Made by a program: the position numbers and the translations under genes | Shown here: in pieces, positions 6,881 to 13,286 of the stretch | Layout of the letters: each line of letters starts with the position of its first letter | How positions within the stretch are numbered: position 1 is the stretch's first letter | Source of the DNA: Desulfobacteraceae bacterium 4572_89 | GTDB lineage: Bacteria; Desulfobacterota; Desulfobacteria; Desulfobacterales; Desulfobacteraceae | Direction of reading: 5' to 3' | DNA length: 13,286 bases | Assembly (NCBI GenBank): GCA_002085465.1 | Contig: NBML01000077.1 | Span: forward strand, 1 to 13,286 | The notes under the pieces: generated by a model | Database searches by the model: none | What the model saw: only the letters and a program-made list of their open reading frames with translations | What the model was told of the DNA's origin: nothing

Positions 6881-7684
6881 ATGCGCATCTATGTGTGTGT
6901 CAAACATGTTCCCGACACTGCTGCAAACATTAAAATAGTCAGTGATACAGGATATGACAAAGAAGTAAAATATGTGCCAATTTTCTATGATGAGTATGGG
7001 GTTGAAGAGGCGGTGTCATTGGTGGAAAAGAAAGGACAGGGGGAAATAATTGCTGTGTGCGTGGGAAATGAGTCCTCTGTAAACAGCCTGAAATCCGTCA
7101 TGGCCATGGGAGTACACCGCAGTATTCTGGTGAAGACAGAAGAACAATTGCTCGACAGCGCCAGAACCTCAAAGGCCCTGGCCAAGGCAATTGCCCAGGA
7201 TAGAGCTGATAAACCTGATGAAGCTGACAAACCTGACGAACCTGCAGATCTTATTTTCATGGGAAAACAATCCGTGGACAGCGAAGGCATGCAGACCCCG
7301 TATCGGCTGGGAGCCGAACTTGGCCTTCCCGTTGTAACCGGGGTGGTGGATTTTTCCATGGAAGGAGCGCTGGCCAGGGTCCAGAGGGAAATCGGTGGGG
7401 GAGCCAGGGAAACCAGCACCATAAAAATGCCCTGTATCATTGGAGCAACCAAAGGATTGAACGAACCCAGATTCCCCAAACTGCCCGCCATTCTCAAGGC
7501 AAAGAAAAAAGAGATTAAAGTAATTGACATTTCAACCCTTGAAATTGCAGATGATTCACAATACCGGCTCAAAAATCTTGAACCAGTTGAAGAACGATCC
7601 AATGCAACAATTCTGGAGGGAAGCACCCAAGAGATCGTTGATTCCCTGGTAAAAATTTTAAGAGAAGAAGAAAAGGTAATTTAA
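6881..7684 (+). CDS. etfB: Electron transfer flavoprotein beta subunit
   Basis: This 267-residue protein is the beta subunit of the heterodimeric ETF, which binds AMP and takes electrons from flavoprotein dehydrogenases. Family features are the start MRIYVCVKHVPD, the segment DEYGVEEAVSLVEKKG, FMGKQSVDSEGMQTPYRLG and the signature region from VQREIGGG to LNEPRFPKLPAILKAKKK. ATG 6881 is chosen because it gives the standard N-terminus and has TAAGGA 8 nt upstream; longer in-frame starts run through the intergenic hairpin. An unusual tandem duplication encodes ADKPDE twice (residues ~109-120), just before the strand leading into FMGKQ. It is followed by etfA after a 9-bp gap. The natural electron donor is the dehydrogenase-like flavoprotein upstream. 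Confidence 0.93.
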   Translation: MRIYVCVKHVPDTAANIKIVSDTGYDKEVKYVPIFYDEYGVEEAVSLVEKKGQGEIIAVCVGNESSVNSLKSVMAMGVHRSILVKTEEQLLDSARTSKALAKAIAQDRADKPDEADKPDEPADLIFMGKQSVDSEGMQTPYRLGAELGLPVVTGVVDFSMEGALARVQREIGGGARETSTIKMPCIIGATKGLNEPRFPKLPAILKAKKKEIKVIDISTLEIADDSQYRLKNLEPVEERSNATILEGSTQEIVDSLVKILREEEKVI

Positions 7685-7693
7685 GGAGAAACC

Positions 7694-8638
7694 ATGTCAA
7701 AGATAGGTGTATTTATAGAAACTGCGGATCAGGCCATAAAAAAAAGTGTAGCCGGTGTTATTTCCGCAGCCCTCCAGGGGGGAGAAGTTGTGGGATTTGT
7801 CCTGGACGGTTTTGCTGAAAGCTACAGGGAGAGCCTGGGAGAATACGGAGTTACTGAACTTGTGAACCTCACAGCTGCCAACATTGATTTCTCAAAACAG
7901 CCTGAAGCAGCAGGCAGGGCCCTGGCACAAGGGACAAATGCCTTTGGAATAAGCTCCCTTCTGGGTGTTTCCAGCCCCATTGGCAATGATCTGCTTGCCC
8001 GGGCTGCCATGGAATTGAAATCCACCCTGACCCTGGACTGCCTTGAAGTGAATTTCCAGGAAAATTATGTCAAAAAATCCCATTTTTCCGGCAAGGCCAT
8101 TGCCACCTTTGAAATGGGCACAGGCACCCATGTGATTGGCATACGGCCCAATAGTTTTGATGCAGTCCGGAATCCCGTGGACTGCCAGGTCATTGACCAT
8201 GGTCTGGATCTCCCTTCCGAAGATGCCATTGAAATCATTTCTGTGGACAAGGCAGGTACCGGCCAGAAAGAGCTAACTGAAGCCAGCGTCATCATCACCG
8301 GAGGACGTCCCATGGGGTCCAAAGAAAATTTCAAACTCCTGGATGAATGTGCAAAGACCCTGGATGCCGCTGTGGGAGCCTCCAGAGCTGCCGTGGACTC
8401 GGGTTATGCACCCCATTCCATGCAGGTGGGTCAGACCGGCAAAATCGTCAGCCCCAAACTCTATATTGGATGCGGCCTTTCAGGCTCGGTACAACATTTT
8501 GCCGGCATGAAGACCTCCGAGGTAATTGTTGCCATTAACACGGACAAGGATGCCCCCATTTTCACAAAATCAGATTACGGAATCATTGGTGATCTGTTTG
8601 AGGTGGTCCCTGCACTGACAAAGGCCCTGAAGGAATAA
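7694..8638 (+). CDS. etfA: Electron transfer flavoprotein alpha subunit
   Basis: This is a full-length ETF alpha subunit of 314 residues. The N-terminal half is the less conserved alpha/beta domain. The C-terminal half is the FAD-binding domain, with GGRPMGSKENF, AAVGASRAAVDSGY, QVGQTGKIVSPKLYIGCGLS, GSVQHFAGMK and the closing INTDKDAPIF...DYGIIGDLFEV. It pairs with the EtfB encoded just upstream to pass electrons from the dimethylglycine-dehydrogenase-like flavoprotein to the membrane, probably through an ETF:quinone-type oxidoreductase encoded elsewhere. The ribosome-binding site AAGGAGA lies 5 nt before ATG 7694. The next gene starts 8 bp after its stop, so the genes are clearly cotranscribed. 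No extra N-terminal ferredoxin domain is present, unlike some bifurcating ETFs. Confidence 0.95.
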   Translation: MSKIGVFIETADQAIKKSVAGVISAALQGGEVVGFVLDGFAESYRESLGEYGVTELVNLTAANIDFSKQPEAAGRALAQGTNAFGISSLLGVSSPIGNDLLARAAMELKSTLTLDCLEVNFQENYVKKSHFSGKAIATFEMGTGTHVIGIRPNSFDAVRNPVDCQVIDHGLDLPSEDAIEIISVDKAGTGQKELTEASVIITGGRPMGSKENFKLLDECAKTLDAAVGASRAAVDSGYAPHSMQVGQTGKIVSPKLYIGCGLSGSVQHFAGMKTSEVIVAINTDKDAPIFTKSDYGIIGDLFEVVPALTKALKE

Positions 8639-8646
8639 AGGATAAA

Positions 8647-10101
8647 ATGATCAGCTCAAATACATTTTGCAATTCAAGTACCCGCAAACTGCCCAGAACC
8701 AAAGTTGTGGATGAAGGGGACCTGTCCAGAATCCACGAAGCCAGCATCGATCTTCTGGAAAATACCGGGGTCATTTTTGAACACAGTGAAGCCCTGAAAA
8801 TTTTCAAGAAACACGGGGCAAAGGTTGAAGGAAAAAAAGTTTTTATTTCCAGGGCAATGGCTGAAACTGCCATGAATCAAGCCCCCACAGTATACCGCCA
8901 TGTTGCCAGGAACGACCGGCAGTCCGTCACCATTGGAGATGGGATAGCACCCCAGCCCAATGTTGGATGTGTGTTTGTGGAAGATATGGATAATGGAAAA
9001 CGCAGGGGAATTCTTGAAGATTTTGCCAATTTCCAGAAATTGTCCCAGGCCAGTGAAATTGTCAAACTCACCGGAGCTTCACCTGTAACCCCCGATGATG
9101 TGGAAGCCTCTGAGCGCGCCCTGTACATGCTATATGAAACCATAAAACATACGGACAAACCTTTCACTGGAACCTGTACCACCGCCAGAAAGGCCGAAGA
9201 GTCCCTGGCCATGGTTGAAATGGTATTTGGTGAAGGCTATTTAAGGGATCACTATTGCATAGGTGTCAGCACCAATCCCTTAAGTCCCCTGAAATACGCA
9301 ACGGAAACCCTGGATACCATAATTACCTATGCAAAAAAAAACCAGCCGGTATATCTACTTCCCTGTGCTCTGGCAGGAGTAACCGCTCCCATAACTATTT
9401 TTGGCAGCATTGTCCAGCAGAACACGGAAATTCTGGCAGGTACAGCCCTTGTGCAGTTGATCAGCCCAGGCTGCCCAACAGCATATTGCCCTGCTTCCAC
9501 CGTGGCTGACATGCGCACAGCCATCTGTATCTTTGCACCCCCGGAGCAATTCCTCATCAATACCGCCTGCCTTCAGATGGCCATTGATTTTTACAGGGTG
9601 CCCACCAGGATCATGGCCGGCATGACCGACTCCAAGGAAGTGGATATCCAGGCAGGCTATGAAACCATGCAGAACATGCTCATGGGTCTTATGTCAGGAG
9701 GTCACATGGTGGAACAGGTATTTGGAGTCCTGGATGCAATCATGACCATATCCTATGAAAAATTCATCATTGATGAGGAAATGATGAGCCGGGTAATCCG
9801 GATCTGCGACGGAGTGGACACATCAGACAATGAAATGTCCCTGGATGTGATGAAGCAAGTTGGACCCGGCAACAGTTATCTGTCCCATTCTGACACCTTT
9901 AAGCGATTCCGAGACCAGTGGCTGCCCTCGATCTCCTGCTGGACCTCCTATGACAAATGGGAATCAACTGGAAAAGAGAGTGTCATGGCAAGGGCCAACA
10001 AAAAATATAAAGAAACACTTGCAAGCCGTCCCGAAATGATGATCTCCAAAGATCTGGACAGGGATTTAAAGGCATATATAGAAAAAGTAAGGGGTGAATA
10101 A
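8647..10101 (+). CDS. MttB-family (trimethylamine methyltransferase-like) protein without pyrrolysine
   Basis: This 484-residue member of the MttB superfamily (COG5598) is intact. It shares with the upstream mttB-type gene the N-terminal helix ending in TGV, the core motif around APITIFGSIVQQNTEILAG, and AGMTDSKEVDIQAGYE near residues 324-339. Met326 occupies the pyrrolysine position. Characterised non-pyrrolysine relatives demethylate quaternary amines such as glycine betaine (MtgB), proline betaine or carnitine, feeding a corrinoid protein. The neighbouring dimethylglycine-dehydrogenase-like gene makes glycine betaine an attractive substrate, since its demethylation yields dimethylglycine, but the sequence does not settle this. 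AAGGA lies 5 nt before the ATG. A possible GTG start of the next gene overlaps its stop. Confidence 0.9.
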   Translation: MISSNTFCNSSTRKLPRTKVVDEGDLSRIHEASIDLLENTGVIFEHSEALKIFKKHGAKVEGKKVFISRAMAETAMNQAPTVYRHVARNDRQSVTIGDGIAPQPNVGCVFVEDMDNGKRRGILEDFANFQKLSQASEIVKLTGASPVTPDDVEASERALYMLYETIKHTDKPFTGTCTTARKAEESLAMVEMVFGEGYLRDHYCIGVSTNPLSPLKYATETLDTIITYAKKNQPVYLLPCALAGVTAPITIFGSIVQQNTEILAGTALVQLISPGCPTAYCPASTVADMRTAICIFAPPEQFLINTACLQMAIDFYRVPTRIMAGMTDSKEVDIQAGYETMQNMLMGLMSGGHMVEQVFGVLDAIMTISYEKFIIDEEMMSRVIRICDGVDTSDNEMSLDVMKQVGPGNSYLSHSDTFKRFRDQWLPSISCWTSYDKWESTGKESVMARANKKYKETLASRPEMMISKDLDRDLKAYIEKVRGE

Positions 10102-10105
10102 TCCT

Positions 10106-11884
10106 ATGTCCATGCAGCCTGAAACCATTCTGAAACATGCTTCCATTGGAGCCGTTGGAGTGGATAATCAGGGAATTATCCAATACGCCAATCCCAGGGC
10201 GGAACAATTACTCCATTGTAACATTACCATGGGCTCTTCCCTGGAAGAGGTTGATCCATATTTGGGAGCTAAGGTGCTCTCCTGCCTGAAACAGGAAATG
10301 GAACAGGAAAGTGATATTCAGACATTTTATATCCGGAAATCAGATGAAAGCATTGAGACACAGGTCTCTTTGGTCGTCAATAAAGACGGAACCAGGGGTG
10401 CGGTCTGTTTTCTGCAAAACCTTGACGCGCTTGAAGCATCCGCCTGGAGGCTTCCCAATATCAAAGAGATGCACAGACAGTTTCAAGCCCTTCTGGATCA
10501 CAGTTACTATGGAATTTATATCATTGACGGCCAGGGAATCGTCCTGAAAGTCAATGAGGTTGCCGCAGGTCTCATTGGACTTGAAAAAGAAAAAATGATC
10601 GGCATGAACATCAATGACCTGGCTGAAAAGGGCATTGTGGACCAGGCTCTCACCCCTGCTATTCTAGAATCTAAGAAACCATTGACCCGCCCTCTTTATG
10701 TCATCAAAAGCAACAAATATATCATGGCATCGGGAATGCCCATATTTGATGAAACGGGTAACATTTTATTTGTGGTGGTCATTGAACATGACATGACCAT
10801 TGTAAAGGAGTTGCGAGAAAGCCTTGAACAGGCAAAGCAGGTGGCTGACACCATTAAAAGCGAGTTGTCCGACCGAAATCTTCTGGAATTAAAAAACAGT
10901 GAAATAATTGCAGATGCACCTGCAATGAACCAGGTTCTGACAATACTTCTTAAACTTTCAAAAATGGATGCCTCCAACATCCTTATCACTGGGGAATCGG
11001 GTACAGGCAAGGGCCTTTTGTCCAAATTTGTGCATCACAACGGCATGAGAAGGAATAAGCCCTTTATCTCTATTAACTGTGCGGCTCTTCCAGACATGCT
11101 CCTGGAAGCAGAGTTATTTGGATATGAAAAAGGAGCATTCACAGGAGCCTCTGATTCGGGTAAAGCCGGGCTTTTTGAACTGGCTAACCAGGGAACCATT
11201 TTCCTGGATGAGATTGGGGATCTGCCCTTTTCCGTCCAGGCCAAGCTTCTCAAATTTCTGGACGACGGGGAAATCAGAAGAGTTGGGGGAACCAAAGCCA
11301 TACATGTTAACTGTATCGTCATTGCCGCCACCAACCATAATCTTGAAGAATTGGTTCAAAGAAAACAATTCCGTCAAGATCTATATTTCAGGCTTAACAT
11401 TTTTCCCGTCCACATTCCGCCCTTAAGAAAACGACAGGAAGATATCCTTAAAATTTCAAATTTTTATTTAAAAAAATATAATAAAACATATAAACAGGAA
11501 AAACGATTTTCGGAAAAATGCCTTGAACAACTCCAGGCCTATGACTTTCCAGGAAATGTCCGGGAATTGAAAAACATTATCAAAAATGCCGTTGTGATAA
11601 AAGAAAAAAACATACTCAATAAAATTCTTCCCCAGGGCAGGCTCAGACTGAAATCCCCAAATTCTTCAACTGGCTATAAATCCAGATATTCACATACCGC
11701 AACCCTGGAAACTTCACCATCCAAACCCCTGGGACTTACGGAAAAGCTGCTTGAATTTGAACGGAAAAACCTTGAGCAGAGCCTTGGGAAATTTGATTCA
11801 ACCCGGGATATGGCCAGGTACTTAGGCATCAGCCAGTCCACTGTGGTCCGAAAACTAAAAAAACATGGATTATCTATTGATTAG
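10106..11884 (+). CDS. Sigma-54-dependent enhancer-binding transcriptional activator with PAS sensor domains
   Basis: This activator has about 592 residues. The N-terminal part has two probable PAS-like sensor domains (about 5-110 and 125-230), followed by a short helical linker. The central AAA+ domain has Walker A GESGTGKG (~296-303), the sigma-54 contact loop GAFTGA (~343-348), Walker B GTIFLDEIGDL (~363-373) and the arginine-finger region RQDLYFRLNIFPVHIPPLRKR. The C-terminus carries a helix-turn-helix, STRDMARYLGISQSTVVRKL, of the Fis/TyrR-like kind. There is no receiver domain, so it probably senses a small molecule or redox state rather than a phosphorelay. The chosen ATG has AGGGG at long spacing (11 nt). 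A GTG at 10094 overlapping the previous stop would add four residues but has its Shine-Dalgarno too close. It is the natural activator for the sigma-54 promoter at 2958-2973. It overlaps the convergent gene by 11 bp. Confidence 0.92.
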   Translation: MSMQPETILKHASIGAVGVDNQGIIQYANPRAEQLLHCNITMGSSLEEVDPYLGAKVLSCLKQEMEQESDIQTFYIRKSDESIETQVSLVVNKDGTRGAVCFLQNLDALEASAWRLPNIKEMHRQFQALLDHSYYGIYIIDGQGIVLKVNEVAAGLIGLEKEKMIGMNINDLAEKGIVDQALTPAILESKKPLTRPLYVIKSNKYIMASGMPIFDETGNILFVVVIEHDMTIVKELRESLEQAKQVADTIKSELSDRNLLELKNSEIIADAPAMNQVLTILLKLSKMDASNILITGESGTGKGLLSKFVHHNGMRRNKPFISINCAALPDMLLEAELFGYEKGAFTGASDSGKAGLFELANQGTIFLDEIGDLPFSVQAKLLKFLDDGEIRRVGGTKAIHVNCIVIAATNHNLEELVQRKQFRQDLYFRLNIFPVHIPPLRKRQEDILKISNFYLKKYNKTYKQEKRFSEKCLEQLQAYDFPGNVRELKNIIKNAVVIKEKNILNKILPQGRLRLKSPNSSTGYKSRYSHTATLETSPSKPLGLTEKLLEFERKNLEQSLGKFDSTRDMARYLGISQSTVVRKLKKHGLSID

Positions 11885-12437
11885 ATGGCAGGAACATGGC
11901 ATCTGACAGCCGGTAAAAACCCTTAAAATTTTCCAGCCAATACACTGGGAACACTATATTATCACTATTGAAAGTGATAATTTCCTGCCTCTTTTCAGAG
12001 GCATAGATGAGATACATTGTTCCAGTATTTTCAATCCTGTAAATCATTGCCGCATGGTTATTTTTAAGAACCATGAGGTCTCCATTCTGGATATCATTTC
12101 CATCCACTTTTATGGTATTGTGTATCAAATGTGCCATGGGCAGATACCCTTTATAGGACAACCCTGCTTCCTGGGCAGCCAGGGCGTAAATGGAAAAAAA
12201 CAGATAAGAATTATCCGAGGTTCCTGATAATCTGGGATTTCCTCCCAGCTTATAGGGGATTCCAACAAACTGGGTAGCAATGGATGGAATACTTTGCCTG
12301 AAAAATTGTTTTTGTTTCACTAAATAAGCATCATCCCTGTCTCTGGATTCATTGGTCCCTTCATGATTCAAACCCCACACAGAACCGACACAGCAAAAAC
12401 ACGCAACCAAAATTGCAACCAATAGAATTCTTTTCAT
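11874..12437 (-). CDS. Exported NlpC/P60-like protein lacking the catalytic cysteine
   Basis: This protein has 187 residues. Its N-terminus is a Sec-type signal peptide (basic MKR, then a hydrophobic stretch to about residue 20); an LVAC lipobox-like motif ends at Cys13 but is unusually close to the start for a lipoprotein. The rest resembles the NlpC/P60 peptidoglycan endopeptidase fold: QFVGIPYKLGGN (~56-67), GTSDNSYLFFSIY (~72-84), a glycine-aspartate turn NGDLMVL (~118-124) and NHAAMIYRI (~127-135). In active enzymes the second block reads D-C-S; here residue 76 is Asn, while His128 is kept. It is therefore probably not a cysteine hydrolase, if the family assignment is right. The ribosome-binding region is GGGGAAAGG before ATG 12437. 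It has no obvious functional link to the amine cluster. Confidence 0.7.
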   Translation of the reverse strand: MKRILLVAILVACFCCVGSVWGLNHEGTNESRDRDDAYLVKQKQFFRQSIPSIATQFVGIPYKLGGNPRLSGTSDNSYLFFSIYALAAQEAGLSYKGYLPMAHLIHNTIKVDGNDIQNGDLMVLKNNHAAMIYRIENTGTMYLIYASEKRQEIITFNSDNIVFPVYWLENFKGFYRLSDAMFLPSNQ

Positions 12438-12773
12438 GAACCTTTCCCCTTTGACTTAATGCCTGATGTGAAAAATGACTGATAAGAAAGATATAGAATA
12501 CTGAATAAAAAAAGGCAAGCAAGATCCTGGGAAAAGCGATAACTTTTATGAATAGGATTTTATCTTTCCTGAACTTAACGCGCTATCGCGCGAGCTGTTG
12601 CCTGTTAGCTAAAAGCCCAATGAATAAAAAGTGACGGCCAAATACAAATTCCTATACTATAAAGCTAACCAGTATCAAATTTTTAGAATATTGAGAATAT
12701 AATGGTGTTCTGTTATATCTAAGTTTAATTTGGTATAGGATAATCCATACAGATTAATATAAACAAATCTTAG
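12438..12773. other. A+T-rich intergenic region
   Basis: This 336-bp divergent spacer should hold promoters for both flanking genes. A TATAAT hexamer on the plus strand at 12698-12703 could serve the rightward gene, but no good -35 element is visible. A compact G+C-rich hairpin (12579-12592) stands out against the surrounding A+T-rich sequence. Nothing else was recognised. Confidence 0.4.
12579..12592. repeat. Short G+C-rich hairpin CGCGC-TATC-GCGCG
   Basis: A perfect 5-bp G/C stem closes a 4-nt loop within an A+T-rich spacer. It is followed by a partial direct repeat, CTGTTGC then CTGTT. No T-run follows, so it is not an intrinsic terminator. It may be part of a dispersed repeat or small RNA; its function is unknown. 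Confidence 0.35.
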
Positions 12774-13286
12774 GTGAAGACCATCGGATATATCAACAAA
12801 CAAATTCTTACGGCAGTAGTGGCAGCAGAGAATGGAGAAATCTTTGAGCTGGAAGGCTATGGCGCAGCGGGCATGGCAGGAGATCAACTTTTCATACTGA
12901 CCAAATCAGCCACCTGCAAAATGCCCCATGGCAGTGAACTCATGATGCTGCCCCGGCGCAGCCCCATTCTGTTCAATGTCAGCAAAGACAAGTTTGAGAC
13001 CATGGAATTCAACCCCTGGGAACCTGGTGAAAAAATCTATCCTGTGGGAGTCTTCAATTCCCCGGGCCATGTGAATCAATATACATGTGCCTATGATGAT
13101 AAAGGCATTGACAACCCCTTGCCACTTTTTTCCTATGGTGCTGTGGGGTTTGGAAAAAATGATTTCAGGTCTGCAGCCATCCTTGTGGATACTGAACCCC
13201 GCCAGGATCTGAGGCTTATGCCCCATGAAGGTGTGGTCAAAGGGGTGAACCTCTTCCAGAAGAAATATCCGGACAACCGGCTCATG
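12774..13286 (+). CDS. N-terminal part of a probable radical-SAM-family protein (runs off the window)
   Basis: The visible 171 codons are open to the right edge. The frame is closed immediately upstream by TAG (12771-12773), so the GTG at 12774 is the most upstream possible start; its ribosome-binding site is poor. The protein opens VKTIGYINKQ (Met in vivo) and contains EGYGAAGMAGDQLF, LPRRSPILFNVSK, LPLFSYGAVGFGKNDF and LVDTEPRQDLRLM. This pattern, with a glycine-rich N-terminus, an LPxRxP motif and a late RQDL motif, resembles the N-terminal region of a group of radical SAM proteins common in sulfate and metal reducers. The diagnostic CxxxCxxC cluster would lie beyond the window. The assignment is from recalled family resemblance and is moderate. 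Confidence 0.6.
   Translation, partial: MKTIGYINKQILTAVVAAENGEIFELEGYGAAGMAGDQLFILTKSATCKMPHGSELMMLPRRSPILFNVSKDKFETMEFNPWEPGEKIYPVGVFNSPGHVNQYTCAYDDKGIDNPLPLFSYGAVGFGKNDFRSAAILVDTEPRQDLRLMPHEGVVKGVNLFQKKYPDNRLM

Noticed and set aside
6985..7626. Minus-strand open frame of 213 codons
   Set aside because: It is antisense to etfB, whose protein is clearly conserved; the serine-rich translation is typical of a shadow frame.
1..13286. CRISPR arrays, tRNA or rRNA genes, insertion sequences, integrase or attachment sites
   Set aside because: No repeated spacer-repeat pattern, cloverleaf-like sequence, transposase or terminal inverted repeats were seen on reading both strands; rRNA-like sequence is also absent.

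Overview
The window looks like chromosomal DNA from a sulfate-reducing deltaproteobacterium of the Desulfobacterales (Desulfobacterium/Desulfobacula-like). This is inferred from gene content and moderate G+C coding sequence with A+T-rich spacers; no ribosomal or other strong taxonomic marker is present.

The core is one plus-strand cluster at 3076-11884. It encodes a dimethylglycine/sarcosine-dehydrogenase-like flavoprotein fused to a GcvT-type folate domain, a trimethylamine methyltransferase (MttB) family gene, both ETF subunits (etfB, etfA), a second intact MttB-family gene, and a sigma-54 enhancer-binding activator with two probable PAS domains. A near-consensus sigma-54 promoter (2958-2973) and a perfect 10-bp inverted repeat about 106 bp upstream of its predicted start precede the first gene. 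This suggests the last gene of the cluster controls the first. The simplest reading is a methylated-amine or betaine catabolic locus. MttB-family enzymes would pass a methyl group to a corrinoid protein encoded elsewhere. The flavoprotein would oxidise an N-methyl group such as that of dimethylglycine, handing electrons to ETF and C1 units to tetrahydrofolate. The substrate is not proven by the sequence.

The most striking feature is in the first MttB-family gene (5591-6786). It has an in-frame amber codon (6295-6297) exactly where true MttB carries pyrrolysine, followed by the intact conserved C-terminal third. The intact paralogue has Met326 there. The same gene also lacks about 85-95 codons near its 5' end and changes frame at that junction. 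It is therefore either a decaying pyrrolysine gene or a correct gene damaged by an assembly error.

The flanks are separate. At the left are the end of a membrane protein and, convergent to it, a large minus-strand TPR lipoprotein preceded by a possible 36-codon ORF. At the right a small exported NlpC/P60-like protein without its catalytic cysteine converges on the activator and overlaps it by 11 bp. The window ends in the N-terminal part of a probable radical-SAM-associated protein. No tRNA, rRNA, CRISPR array or insertion sequence was found, and no pyl, corrinoid-protein or corrinoid-reactivation gene lies within the window.
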